NCBI GenBank assembly: GCA_013399115.1
Contig: VXAA01003855.1
Coordinates: 80,844-144,843 of the forward strand
Length of the DNA stretch: 64,000 nucleotides
Reading direction: 5' to 3'
Origin: Anseranas semipalmata
Lineage: Eukaryota; Chordata; Aves; Anseriformes; Anseranatidae
The stretch's first letter is position 1, and every line of letters starts with the position of its first letter. Position numbers and translations under genes: made by a program. Below the pieces are notes generated by a model. It searched no databases and was not told the origin of the DNA. It saw nothing but the letters and a program-made list of their open reading frames with translations. This document shows, piece by piece, positions 13,321 to 25,033 of this stretch.

Positions 13321-13602
13321 CACAGAAACACAGAATCACAGAATCACACACAGAATGGTTGAGGTTGGAAGGGACCTCTGGAGATCATCTGGTCCAACCC
13401 CCCTGCCAAGCAGGGTCACCCAGAGCACATTGCACAGCATCGCATCCAGGCAGGTTTTGAATATATCCGGAGAACGAGACTCCACAGCCTNTAAGATCCC
13501 CTCTCAGTCTTCTCTTTTCCAGGCTAAACAGGCCCAGCTCTCAGCCTCTCCTTGTATGAGAGATGCTCCAGTCCCCTCATCATCTTTGTAGCCCTCCGCT
13601 GA
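13321..13602 (-). mobile_element. CR1 LINE 3' end, internally deleted
   Basis: Read on the + strand it begins with several CACAGAAT units, the reverse complement of the ATTCTGTG terminal repeat of CR1. It continues with typical CR1 3' untranslated sequence (TTGGAAGGGACCTCTGGAG, then GGTCCAACCCCCCTGCCAAG). After CTCCACAGCCT at 13490 it jumps to TAAGATCCCCTCTCAG, skipping roughly 190 bases of the CR1 consensus as I remember it, and ends near GTAGCCCTCCGCTG. A single N at 13491 sits on that junction. The element is a 5'-truncated, non-coding copy on the minus strand. It is a dead fragment with no intact reverse transcriptase. Confidence 0.93.
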
Positions 13603-16600
13603 CACACTGACTGTTGTTCGTTGTCCTCTCAGAGGAACTTACTATTAAATTCTCAATTCCATACACACACACAAAAAAAGAAGAAAGGAGTGAGGCTGTA
13701 TCAGATCTCATAAAAAAAAATGAGTTTTAAGTATTTCCTCCCCTTGCTTTCCAAAATGCTTTTAATTTTAAAAATCATGGAAGCTGAGATCACCCCAAAG
13801 AAAGTTAGAATAAACATGACTGGAAAAGGCCCTTCAGGAAGATGGCTCAATCTCCTGCTGCTGGGTGATTGTAAAAGCCTCCTGCCTAGTCTCAGCAGCT
13901 GAATAGGTATCAATAAAGCACACAGCTCAGAAGAATGAGACAACTTCACTTTCTTAGAAGCGTGATGGAGGATCAAAAGAAGTCAAGTGGCAATAAACTC
14001 TGTCAGGAATTTGCTTTACTATGTATCTGGCCAGCATCTGCTCTCTTTTTTTTTTTTTTTTTTAATGTGTACTGATGGAAAAAAACTGCTACATTGCTTT
14101 ATTTAGATAAGGTCCTTGTTTTGCTGCATTATAAAAGCATTGGTTGGTGCATGTATGAGTGGTCTTTGTGGGGGGGTGGGGCATATTTGAACATGCATCA
14201 TTGGCTCTGAATGTTCTGACTCTTGCTGCTAACATTGAGGGAATAATATCACTTCCCTCTGAGCTGGATGCAGACGCAGACACCGTACACCTAGCCAGCA
14301 CAGGAAATGTCCTCTGCTGCTTGTGAAAGGAAGCTCTTCCAAAATCCATGAGTTCAGAGCTCTGGTGCTGGTCATCACTTTAAAATAAATCTCACCCAAG
14401 CATTTGTCACTTAAATGAGGGGCATTATGGTTTTTAACTGCAGAGTTGACCCTTGTGCTTTGGATGCCAAAGGTTCTGGCTTTACCTTTACACATACTAT
14501 GAGAGAGGCTGTACACTTACTCCACTAGTGCGATTTATGTCCACTTTTTGGTTTAGGTAAGAGTAACAGCTTTTAGGAAACAAAGAATAGATAGCTGAGG
14601 TGACTACTTTGAGATTACAGCAAGGAACTTATTCCCAGGTGACATCCTTCAGTGTAACTCGCATGGTGAGAGCCAGTCCCAGGAGAGGCTGGAGGATGAG
14701 TGCATCTCTCCTAAGCTCACCCAGGACTGCCAGAAAACTGCTACACTGAGCTGACACCCTGGGTGACACACTGGGTGGTAGGGTGTCAGGGAATATAGGC
14801 TGCGAGGAAAGCAAGGAACTCCAGAGGCATGGAGCCTCTGCAGCCTGCCTTCAGTAGATCGGGGTTTGCAGCTGGTGAAGGCTCCTGTCTGTCACTGTCT
14901 GGAGATGTCAGGACCTGTTTCATCTCACCTGTCTGTCACCTCCCACTCGTTCACTGTAAAACACATACAGTTCCCTGGTAGAAAGCTGTTGGGAGCCAAG
15001 AAGAAAAAAACTATAGGGTTTTCCTACTACCGGGGCTGTTTCCAAATGGTTTTCTTAGCAGGGCACATTTTCATGCGCAGAGGCTGTAATCTCCTAGATT
15101 ACTGTGCCCCACTCTGAGTGTGCTTCTTGCAACATAACCCCTGATCACAACTCTAAGCACATTTAATTACATCTGAACTTTTGTTCCATTTTTTAAGTTT
15201 GGTGGACTGCTCTTAGAAATGGTTATGATTTCTAATAATAAGCTTTGACCACTAGTACTTCTCTCTAAACACCAGGATGCTTGTTTTTCTGAAACAAGAA
15301 TGAGGCACTGAATGAGGTCATCCTACCAATATCTCTTCTCACTTATTGATTGTCTTAAGTTGCATTTATCAGCGGCTGATAAATAAGTGGGAAGGATTTT
15401 GTTGTGATGTAGATCACAGGAGGTCTCAGAGTCGTTCAGCAATTTCTTGTCAGTGGGAAGGCATGTAGGGGTTATCAGTATATGTCCCTAGTGATACATC
15501 CATGTTCTCAGTTTATAGCTGGACGTGCTGATCGAGTTCTTCAGGTCATTCATTTTGCCTATGTGTATATGTCTGCTCTGTCAGCTATTGATGATTTGCA
15601 GAAATTTGTTATTGCCTACTGTGGATTTCAAAAGATGAATCTTGATCAAATAGCCGGTCATCATCCTGGCTACCTGATGCATTTTATCTATACTATGTAC
15701 TGTGCCCATGTTGGCAACTGCAGCCATCCCATGGTACTTTGCACTCTACTCTTTCTTTCTCTGCATTTACTTGTAGATGGGTGTGCTTAAGTATATATTT
15801 AAAATTCAGTGCCTTTATGTCTCACTGTCTGAGAATGGGAGAGGAAGATATGGAGCTGCCAATGAGGAAATAGCGTCTGAAAGCTAGAAGAATGGAAATA
15901 GTGAGAAACCAGGCACATTTTTAGACAGATGTAATGGGGAAAACAAAATCCTGTTACAAATCTAAATGTCCCTACAAGTCTTGGAACTCCAAATGGAAAC
16001 TAACCCCAGGTACTTGCATGTGTACAAATTATCTGTATATCAAGTTCCAAGTCCTCTGTGGATTGTACTGTGCCCAGGACAGATTTTTCAAAATGCGTAA
16101 GGGTAATGACTTTTACTGGATGGGGTGTAACACTGGCACTTCAACATAACAAGTTGTCTGGTCCAGAGAGCAAAATATTCCAGGAAATGGTGCAATTGTA
16201 TATTCAAAGAATAATAAAGAGATCACTAAAGCTTTCATGGTATTATTAGATGTTCAGGACAATAAGCAAGCACTGAACTGACTGAAATTGTCCAACTGGC
16301 AGCTGTGGGCTGAATCTGTCTTGTAGGACAATTCTGTCACACTGCTTTCCTTGAAAACATCTTTTGTAGTACCTGCTGTTTTAACTGTCTGACACTTCTC
16401 CTTACTGCACTGAATGGCCCGGTATTTACAGAGCAAGCTACAGCCATTACCCTGATGTGTGAGAGTACCTGAAGCCTGGGTGCTGCACCGATACCTGCAC
16501 AGTCCATCAAGGCTTGTTTGGTGACTCCCCAAAGAGACTTTGTCAGGTAGCAAGGTTAGCTATAAAGTCTCTTCATTGCCTTGGGGATTTTCTGAATTTC

Positions 16601-16864
16601 CTTTTTTATTTTTATTATTTTATTTTTATTTTTTTGCATAGACCTTCTCCAAAGCAAATCACCTCTAAAAAATAAGATGACTTGTTTTTTTCTTCTAAGT
16701 GATCTGTTTTCTTTAGAGACTAAACAAAAGGCTTTGGCTCTGGACCTCCATGTTCGGACTCTCTGATGTTGACCAGCCTGATCTAATGTTTGCGATTAGG
16801 ATGTAATGTTTCTGCTGGTGGCATAGAAACATATCATTTGTTCTACCTCAGTCTCCCAGATGAG
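13603..16864 (+). other. ETV6 intron upstream of exon 3, block between CR1 copies
   Basis: No gene is seen in this block. It has a T18 tract (14046-14063) and short chance open frames on both strands, including one of 102 codons at 15482-15790 and one of 99 codons on the minus strand at 16254-16553. None shows a domain or a reading-frame context that supports coding. An AT-rich, T-rich stretch lies just before the next CR1 copy (about 16600-16700). Confidence 0.6.
14046..14063 (+). repeat. T18 homopolymer
   Basis: A run of 18 T with no neighbouring retroposed sequence that I can identify. Confidence 0.9.
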
Positions 16865-17430
16865 CTAGCTGCATCCTGGACTGCATTAGGCAGAGCCTTG
16901 CCTGCAGGTCAAGTGAGGGGATCCTTCCTCTCTGCTCAGCCCTGCTGAGACCACATCTAGAGTGCTGTGTCCGGTCCTGGGCTCCCCAGTGGAAGAGACA
17001 CATGGTCATACTGGAGGAAGATGATTAAAGGACTGGAGCATCTAACACATGAGGAAAGGCTGAGAGAGCTGTTGTTGTTTATCCACAAGAAGAGAAGGCT
17101 TGGAGGGATCTTATTGTGTATAAATACTAGATGGGAAGGAATAAAGACAGAGACAAACTATTATCAGCAGTATACAGTGACAATGGGCACAGACTGAAAT
17201 ACAAAATATTCCATTTAAACATAAGAAAAAATTTCTTCACTGTAAGGGTGAGCAAACGCTGCAGCAGGTTACACAGAAAGGTTCTGGAGTTTCCACCTGT
17301 GGAAATACACAAAAGCTGACTGGATATGGTCCTGAGCAGCCTACTCTAGCTGACCCTCTTTTGAGTGGAGCTGAGCTAGATGGTCTCCAGAAGTGCCTTC
17401 CAACTTCATCTGTTCTGTGATTCTGTGATA
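16865..17430 (+). mobile_element. CR1 LINE 3' end, plus strand
   Basis: The start resembles the CR1 segment around CTGCATTAGGCAGAGCCTTG and GGGGATCCTTCCTCTCTGCT. It runs through CTGTGTCCGGTCCTGGGCTC, GACTGGAGCATCTAACACAT and GAGGAAAGGCTGAGAGAGCT, and ends in the diagnostic CR1 terminal repeat TTCTGTGATTCTGTGAT at 17413-17429. It is 5'-truncated, shows several small internal deletions and many substitutions, and so looks older than the copy at 13321. An open frame of 76 codons inside it (16967-17197) is a by-product of the repeat. The 5' edge is approximate. Confidence 0.93.
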
Positions 17431-17461
17431 TGTGTAGGCTGTTCAGTGTTTTAGCTAGTTG

Positions 17462-17570
17462 GGTCATTAAAACCTCCAGGGATGGAGACAGCACAATGAC
17501 TCTGTGCAGCCTGTCCCAGTGCTTGAGTGCTTCCTCATGGTGAAAGAGATTTTCCAGTTGGAATTTCTTA
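17462..17570 (-). mobile_element. CR1 LINE fragment, minus strand
   Basis: The + strand text CCTCCAGGGATGGAGACAGC, then GCAGCCTGTCCCAGTGCTTGAG and CTCATGGTGAAAGAGATTTTCC, is the reverse complement of an internal part of the CR1 3' region. The terminal ATTCTGTG repeats on its left are missing, so its left edge was lost or replaced. It may continue in degraded form to about 17700. With the plus-strand copy ending at 17430 it forms a tail-to-tail pair about 30 bp apart. Confidence 0.85.
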
Positions 17571-18352
17571 CTTCAACTTTTTAAGTGACTGAAAGTAGCC
17601 AATAGGTACCTTCTGGTATTTTAAGGAGTGTCTGAGCAATGCATACTCTCTTGGGCACTTCTAGAAGTCCCCCTAGGCCCTTCCTTACCTTTATTTTTAA
17701 GTGTGAAAGTGCATCCTACCCCAAATCTGCTGGGCTTCATGACTTCAGTAATTTGGAAGCTTGAAAGTAAAATCTCTTTCCTTTCCAAAACTGTTATCCT
17801 TCTTGTGGTTATGAATAATGATTTAGGATTTGTAGAGGCTTTGATTACAGGAAGATGTGTCTGGTGAAATATAACCAAAACATTGCTTTCTGAGGTAAAG
17901 TTGTATAGGAAGCCTTATCATTCTGTTAACATTGCTGATGTTAATAATCGTGAGGTAAAATCAGAACTAAGGCCATAAGAAATGTAAGATTCAGAGTTCC
18001 TTTCACAATGCCTAACATTTCTAGGAAACTGCATCAGTAAAATGTTAAAAAAAGCAAAGAAAACTTGTGTGTGGATTCTTAAAAACAGTGTGTCTGTGTA
18101 TATCAGGTAGGCCTTATTTCTGAATAATGTTTAAGTTAGAAAACCTCACAAGTCAACTCCAGCAGCATGTATTTTAATGTGTGACAGAGGCTAATTTGGT
18201 CACACATGTTACCCTAACCATAGCTGCCTTTTTTTTTTTTTTCTCGGCACTGTTTGCTTTTGCTCTGTCCGTTTCTTGTTGTTCTTAAGAACACATATTT
18301 GCCAAAACAAATGTATGTGAGTGATAAAAGCCAAGAGGAATGTCTGTTGGAC

Positions 18353-18397
18353 CACAGGAAATTTCCTGTGCAGGAAGAGATCTTGGGAACTTCCTGT
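18353..18397. repeat. Palindrome plus ETS-site module, copy 1
   Basis: A perfect 18-bp palindrome, CACAGGAAATTTCCTGTG (18353-18370), is followed by a spacer of 18 bases and then ACTTCCTGT (18389-18397), the reverse complement of the ETS consensus ACAGGAAGT. The spacer starts with CAGGAAG, which forms a second inverted repeat with CTTCCTG at 18390-18396. The palindrome core GGAAATTTCC also fits the NF-kB pattern GGRRNNYYCC. A run of 14 T lies at 18229-18242. Whether this is a binding module or the remnant of a dispersed repeat cannot be told from one genome. Confidence 0.75.
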
Positions 18398-19104
18398 GGA
18401 GCAGAGCATTGTGGGTCTGTTGGCAGAAGTCCCTTTACCACAGCTGCAATTAACTAGAAGAGGGTGGAAAATAGCATTGCCTTTTCCAGTCATATAGTTC
18501 AAGCAAGGAGTCTGAACTAGACACTTAAAAAAAAAAAAAACAATGCATGAGCAAATGTTAAATCAGAGTTGTGGGTTTGCAGATGATTACTCTCATAACC
18601 AAAGAAAGAGCAAATAAGAATGGTGCAGAATTACAGGTCACCTCTACTTGTACTTTGTGCCCACCTTATACAGTTCTGACTAACTTGGTGCACATGGGAG
18701 TATGCCAGGGTTTGATGCTGCTAGAAGGAGACCTCTTCAAGCTTGGTCTCATGTCTGAGGAAGAATTCTGTCCTTGGGCCCTGCATTTTTGTAGACCACC
18801 AGAATCTGGTACGTTGCAGGATTTATGAGACATTGCTAGTCAGTATGCACTCTCCAGCAGGGTTTTCCCATATTCATACCGTCCTTGCACCTTGCATGAG
18901 GCTTATCAGTGGGTACTTCCTGGGCAAGTTCAAGACTTCAAGTGAGCCATATCCCATATGTTGTATTAAATCTGCCTGATGCCAGAAACTTGTGTTGGCT
19001 GCCAGTTGTTCAGCATGGAAGACCCTTATTTTTGGATCATCTTTATTTTTGCCTCTCTCTGGCAAATGTGCATCTCTTTACCCACCTCTCTGAGATGACA
19101 CTTG

Positions 19105-19275
19105 CAGGAGGCAGGGAGGCTGCTTCTGGAGAGAGGAGTGAGGGGACAGAAACCAAGGAGGGATATGGGATGCTAATATGAAATAGTGAAAAGGAGGGGA
19201 GAGACAACTGGATAATGGCAGGAAATGGGTATAGTTCAAAGGGCAGAAAGAGAAGAGGAGAGAAAGAAAAAGACA
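19105..19275 (+). repeat. Purine-rich stretch
   Basis: It is strongly enriched in GAGG, GGAA and AGAGAA on the + strand over about 170 bp, so the minus strand reads as pyrimidine-rich. It is low-complexity DNA and gives a spurious Ser/Phe/Pro-rich open frame on the minus strand. Confidence 0.6.
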
Positions 19276-19931
19276 CCAGAAGCACAGATTTTATAAAAAG
19301 GGAAACTTGGCATTCTGGAAACAGATGTATTTTTCCTAACAGTGTATACATGATTAGATCCTACATGAGGTAAAGAAAAAACTTTGTCTCAGAGGTTGCA
19401 ATGTCCTGCTCCATTAAATGAAGGCACCTGAAGGTCAGTAGCAGTTAGGTGCCAGTGTTGATTTGAAGAACTACCTGGGCATGCTCTGGGGAGGGGATTT
19501 TCGAAGCAGCCTATGGGGGAGGTTGGGGACAGGGGATGTCAAACCCATTATAAGGTGATGGCAGAGTGCGCTCAATACGGATACTTGGCAGTGTGTCCAA
19601 GACTTTAGTTCCAAATTCATCTGGGAACATAGTCATACACGCTCTGCTTGTACCTGGTCATTGGCCTCGCTGGAGAGGGTGCCACAGAAAAAGCACTGAA
19701 ATGGTGCTTGAGGTTGTGGTCTGTGCTCTCTCCAGGCCTGTTGAAGGCAGCATTAAGGCTGTTGACTCTCTTCAGAGGGGTCAGACAGCAGCTGACTCTA
19801 ACATTTGAACTTTAGCCTCATGAGCCAAACTTGAGGATAAAGGTTTCAACTGGTGATCTCTAAGCCCCAGCATCTCAGGTAGTGTGGTTCTTCTCATATA
19901 GTTTGGGTCCTGTGACCTAGCTGCTTCAGTG

Positions 19932-19947
19932 TTTTTTTTTTTTTTTT
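19932..19947 (+). repeat. T16 homopolymer
   Basis: A run of 16 T about 70 bp before the second palindrome module. A T14 run (18229-18242) lies about 110 bp before the first module. Confidence 0.9.
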
Positions 19948-20018
19948 CTTACAGCTGTATGTGTGTGCACTTTTCTTTTGTACCAAGGAACTCTTTGTTT
20001 GCTTACTAAGTGCTTCCC

Positions 20019-20063
20019 CACAGGAAATTTCCTGTGATGGAAAACTCTGGGGAAACTTCCTGT
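20019..20063. repeat. Palindrome plus ETS-site module, copy 2
   Basis: It has the same 18-bp palindrome as the copy at 18353, in 20019-20036, then 18 bases of mostly different sequence, then ACTTCCTGT (20055-20063). Over the 45 bp I count 35 identical positions, with both ends identical and the spacing exact. Similarity outside these 45 bp is weak. A CpG-rich patch follows directly (20065-20210) and a T16 tract precedes it (19932-19947). Confidence 0.75.
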
Positions 20064-20064
20064 C

Positions 20065-20210
20065 AGACGAGATGCTGCCGGGGGCAGATAACAGAGACGC
20101 TCGAACCCGCAAACCGCAGCAGCTGAAGAGGCGTTGTCACCTGGTGCTTTCTGCTGGAGGAGGTTGGGCGGCAGGAAGAGTCAACCACTTTCTTGAGTGA
20201 TCTGGGGCGA
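20065..20210. promoter_or_regulatory. CpG-enriched patch next to module 2
   Basis: About nine CpG occur in roughly 145 bp (for example GACGCTCGAACCCGCAAACC). It is directly adjacent to the palindrome/ETS-site module at 20019-20063. CpG retention in an intron suggests low germline methylation and hence a possible regulatory element. A young inserted repeat would also explain it. Confidence 0.35.
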
Positions 20211-21789
20211 TAGGACAGGGGAACTGCTCACTGGAAAACCCACGACTGCTGTTGACTGATGAAATCTTTACTAAGGCTAGCCATTGCAGTTTGATGTTGT
20301 TGAACCCAAGTCCCTGGAAGCTGTGGATTCATATTAGCACGTGGGACTCCTTATGCATCAGCCAGGTCAAGTCATGTCTCAAGCTCTGTAAGGTCTTAGA
20401 AGACCTTAGAAGGTCTGTTGTTAAGCATCCTGTTGCAAGCTGGGTACCAAGTATGGCCCTAAAGCTCACAAGTTAAGGCAAAAGCCATTGCCTCATGGAA
20501 GGACCCCACCTTTCAAAAATGTTGCCCATCTCTTACTAATTGCTTTCCTGAAGAGAGAGGGTCCTGCAGCCATACCATTTTCAAGCTTGTGGCTGTCCAT
20601 GGCAGTCTGTGAAGTATGCCTTCTTATCACTTATTGCAATTTGCTCTTATATTGGTGAAAAAAAAAAGGCCTGGATGTCAAGTAACTGTTACTAAGAATG
20701 GCATCCTAGGCTCTGGTAGAGATCTCTTGTCATTTTGGGCTCAGCAAGACTGAAGCTCAGTGACTTCCCAGGAACTGTGACCTCCAACTGTGCAGCAGTG
20801 GTTTGGTCGGTCCAAAGCTGACAGTGTGAAACTTATTTGGGGAAAGCAGCTAGGTGCAAGAGGACTCTTTAGCCGAATACACACAATGCCAATAGATGTC
20901 ACACTGCTTATGCAGTTAGGTGGGACCCTGGGGAAAGCTGAGGCCAGCAAAGGCACCTGAAAATGACCTACATCCTTCCATGACTCTTGCTATTTAACCT
21001 TGCAGTGCCTCAGCTTCCTCAGATGCTAGTGCTTCTTTCTGCCCCCATGCCATCTCCTCAATCAAGATCAGTGGTGACTGTATAAGTAGGACTTCGAAGT
21101 TGTCAGTCTGTCAACACAGAGGTGCACCTGATCCATAAATAATACTCTGAGCTTCCCTCTTACCAAACTACCCTTAGCCCTCCACAGCGTCCCCTTCAAC
21201 TCTTTCAAATGTTTCCCCTGCCCCTACAATACCTCATCTGTCCATGGTGTTTGCTGTCTTCATCTGTACCACACGATGATTTGTACAATTCTTACAATGG
21301 TGCTGGTTCCTGATAACATTCCTTACACCTCCTTTTAGTAGTACTCTCATCTCCATTTGTGGTCAGTTACCTAAATATTGCTTACGCAACAGGGTCTGTT
21401 GTTTGCATGTAGCTCTTGTACATTGATTTATGCCAGGAACCTATGGCAATTTTACACCAAAATATGGAAAAGAGAATAGTCTTCCAGACATTCAGACGTG
21501 GATCTTCCTGTTTTTCTTCACAGTTCAGCCTCTTGAATCTGGTGAAGACATTTAATTTGCCTCCTTGCTTTTCTGTTTGTCTTATTTTAGAAATTCAGGT
21601 TGAGATCAAACTAAATTAAACTAAGAAGTCCTGAAGGAACTTGTTTAGGCCCACTTCCCTTAGATGAGAAAAGGTAGATGTTTTAAGCTTTTCGTTTTCA
21701 GTATGGCATAGTTTCAATACAACCTTCATTCAACCAGCAGTAACTGTTTCAGTCTGATTAATGGGCTTGACCCATAAATGTATGCAGGC

Positions 21790-21812
21790 TGGCCAGCTGG
21801 CCAGCCAGCCAG
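21790..21812. repeat. CCAG-rich palindromic patch
   Basis: A perfect 14-bp palindrome, TGGCCAGCTGGCCA (21790-21803), with a central CAGCTG E-box runs into further CCAG units. A second CCAGCTG lies about 45 bp downstream. Confidence 0.7.
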
Positions 21813-24800
21813 TCACCTGGGTTTGTGAGATAGGCCAGCTGTCTGTCGTTTCTTGGCTGGTAGGGGACCCCAAATTGCAAGTGCTGCTTCTCAGCTATGG
21901 GGCAGACAAGAGTGAGACACTGCTTCTGGTTTCCTGGTAGGGCAAAGAAATGGCTTTGGGGTTATACATAGCCATCAGTCCCTGTGTTGTGTAACCTGCC
22001 ATGGATTGAAGGCATCCAGGAAAAATGACTAGCTTTTTTTGTGGGGCGAATGGTAGCACCACTTGTTTTTCAGGTTTCCAGACACTTCCCATGATAAGAA
22101 TTTGTTTTTGATCGTTTTACAACTTTTCCACTTTCTAGCTGCTGTGGCTGATATTTTCTTTGCCAGGACAGAGAACAATACATCGGTGTTAAACTCTCAA
22201 AAGGTCTAGCGTCCTAAGATTTGGAACAGACTTGAAGGAAGGGAGGCTGTCTCTCCTGTTCTCTCCACACCCCCTCTGCTGGGCCCTGCAGATGGGAGAG
22301 GAATCTGCGTATTCACAGGCAAAAATGAGAAGAGCTCAGACTTAGGGGCTGGGGGGGGAAGAGCCTGGAGCAAGGAGGCCAGTAGAGGAGACTAGCATTG
22401 GGCAGCGCCGCAATCAGAAGTGCAGAGAGAAGGACACGAAGGCAAGCTAGGATGATGGATTTCTTAACCTCACCCTTCCTCTGCTGTCACGGACATCTGC
22501 ATAACCCACTGGCAAAATGAGTGGGGGTTATGTCAAGTGTTTCATGCCCTACTGCCAGTGTTCGTTCCTATAACATATGACAACATATTCCTGCTGCTGT
22601 CAGTATCCCCCTTAGCAAAAATTAACAGAGGTCTGTAGGTTGGATCTAAAAGCGCTAGCCCTGCTGCTGACCCATGCAGGTTTCATTATGATGCCAAGGT
22701 GGAATTTCTGAGGGTTTTTTCCCCCATTACTGATACTTTAAAAACAAGGGAAAAAATTACACACAATATATATATTCTGTGTTGCAGATACTAACATTGT
22801 AAAGGTGTGGAAATGTCAAAATTAACATTGCCTGTATGTACATTGATCTTTCAATTACACAAGCTTTGCATATGCATTAACACATGCAGCATCTAGTAAA
22901 GTGGGAACTCCAGGTACTGCATGAACAAGTTTACTAAATACCAATAAAGAGGAAAGAAGGTAAGTGTATAGTCAGTGGAGAGGATAATTGCAGGAGAAGT
23001 CTATTAAGTGTGCAGGGACCCTTGGTCTGCTCACTGGTATCTAGCATGATTAGTGTTTTTGCAGCTCACAGGTTGTCCGTAACCACATCAGCTTTGGTTA
23101 CTACAGCTGGGCTGGAATGGTTGTCTTTGAAGTGTGTGAGAGTTTCCTCCTGGCTGTATTCAGTACCTGTGGGTTTGTTAGGTCAGAAGTGGTTTGTGCC
23201 AAATCACATAGGAGGCCTGTGGCTGAACTCGGGTTTTTCTGGTCCCTTGACCGGTGTCCTCCTTGTGAGAAGCACCTTCCTTTTGCAGCAGTGTGCAGAC
23301 CTACCTTCCCTTCCATTCATATTCAATATCCCTGTGGCAAATAACTCAGCTGTTTACATGGGAAAGTAATAGTAGGAAAGTATTTATTATATTTTTAGCA
23401 GACTGTAATGTAATTTGGCAGATGGAAAAACAAGGAGTAGAGCCAGCTTTCTGCAGACCACCAATATGTGCTTTGCAGGCTGGAGCTGGAGGATTGGTAA
23501 GCTAAACTGAGACAGCGCAAAGGTTGCTGAACATATGCATGTACTATCAAGCTGGAAATTCACTCATGAGGAGACCTGAGTTAAAATCACTCAAATCAAA
23601 AGGAAGCCCTTCCATTGACTGTAGTAGGCTTTCAGTTAAACCCCTTTATGTCCTAGCGTGTTTGGTTGGGAGATCTGTATGTTAGGGTGTGTGTTTGTAA
23701 AGTGTGTTTGTCATGCTGTAGTAGTAATACATATACCTTGCTATGTACTTGGACAAACTGAGTAAGTGTGCTACAGAAAGTCCAGGATAAAGCACTGTAT
23801 TGTGCTTCAAAAGATGTAATTTGGTTTTAATAATTCATAATGCTTAATAATACACTAGGAAATGTTCTGTAATATATTGTGTAAACATAATAAAGTCTTG
23901 GGGAAATGAGAGTTTACTACAGATTGGCTATTAAATATTTTCAGTGAAGTAAAGTGAAACAGCTCAAGGCTGCAAAAAATGATCCAACTGGCAGATCAGT
24001 AAACTGAGAATTCACACTGTTGATTTGTAAATACAAATAGTGAAGTTCAGAAGTGAAGTCATTAATAGAGCTTATATGTCAGTAAACTTTCTTGGCATTA
24101 ATTTTTAATACTATTAGCAGCTGTCTTTGAAACAAAATTTTTCTTAGAAGAGGTCAACACTATTAAACTTTTTACTTTTATTCCAAAATATTCTAAGTCA
24201 AAAAAAAAAAGAGCTTTTAGCAGTGGTTATCAAAAAGATTCTCATTAACAGTTATGGAAAGTTTTGCTTACCCCAAAACCTGGCTTGCCCAAAACTCAAA
24301 ATAGATATTTTATTTTTATTTTTTCAGTGGATCTGATTTTGTATATTCAAACAAACATTGTTAGGGGCTCACCAGTCTCCTGAGTGCCATGAACTCTTTT
24401 TCTTCCTTTTTCCGTCACTTACCATCTGTGGAGACAAAGGTGCTGCTTCCTGTAGCAAAATCTATGATGTTACTCCATCATTTCTGTTTTGTTTAGTTTT
24501 CATGAGCCGGAGATTTAGGTAAAATACCAATGAACTACATCCCCTTAATAGCTGTATGTAGAGATAACAATCTAGGGAAACTGTCCGGACAAAAATATAA
24601 TTTCTCTTCTGTTTGTGTGCATTACTAAGCACACTGGGCTCCTGGTCTGTGATTGCAACTGAGAGACTACAATTATGCAGAATAATAATTCGGGCATATT
24701 GAATTAGATGATGAGGATCATTTGATTTCTATTAGGACAGTACCTCCTGGCCCTTCACATGGACCAGGGCCTCATTGTGCAAGCTGCTGTAGTTGGTAAA

Positions 24801-25011
24801 ATAACAGTTCTGTCCTTCTGTACAAATAGGGCATCACTCCCACTGATTTACAACTACTGGGTATTTGTTAGCTGCTGTAAAAGTAAAACAAAGCAAGAGC
24901 TTGTGTTGTTAGTGAGAACTTCAGAATGTGTCAAAATTTCAGCATAATCCTTTCCAGAAGAAAGACTTTGGAATTAAAGATACCCTCCTAGGTTAAAAAT
25001 ACGCATTTCTG

Positions 25012-25033
25012 AAAAAAAAAAAAAAAAAAAAAA
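25012..25033 (+). repeat. A22 homopolymer
   Basis: A run of 22 A. An 8-bp direct repeat, AGAAAGAC, occurs at 24959-24966 and 25038-25045 on either side. That would fit a very short retroposed RNA, but could be coincidence. Confidence 0.9.

Noticed and set aside
16967..17197. Open frame of 76 codons on the + strand
   Set aside because: It lies entirely inside the CR1 3' region, which is non-coding, and arises from the repeat sequence.
20390..20418. AAGGTCTT/AAGACCTT inverted repeat followed by another AAGGTCT
   Set aside because: It is a small local duplication of an 8-mer with no wider structure. It is not distinguishable from chance slippage.
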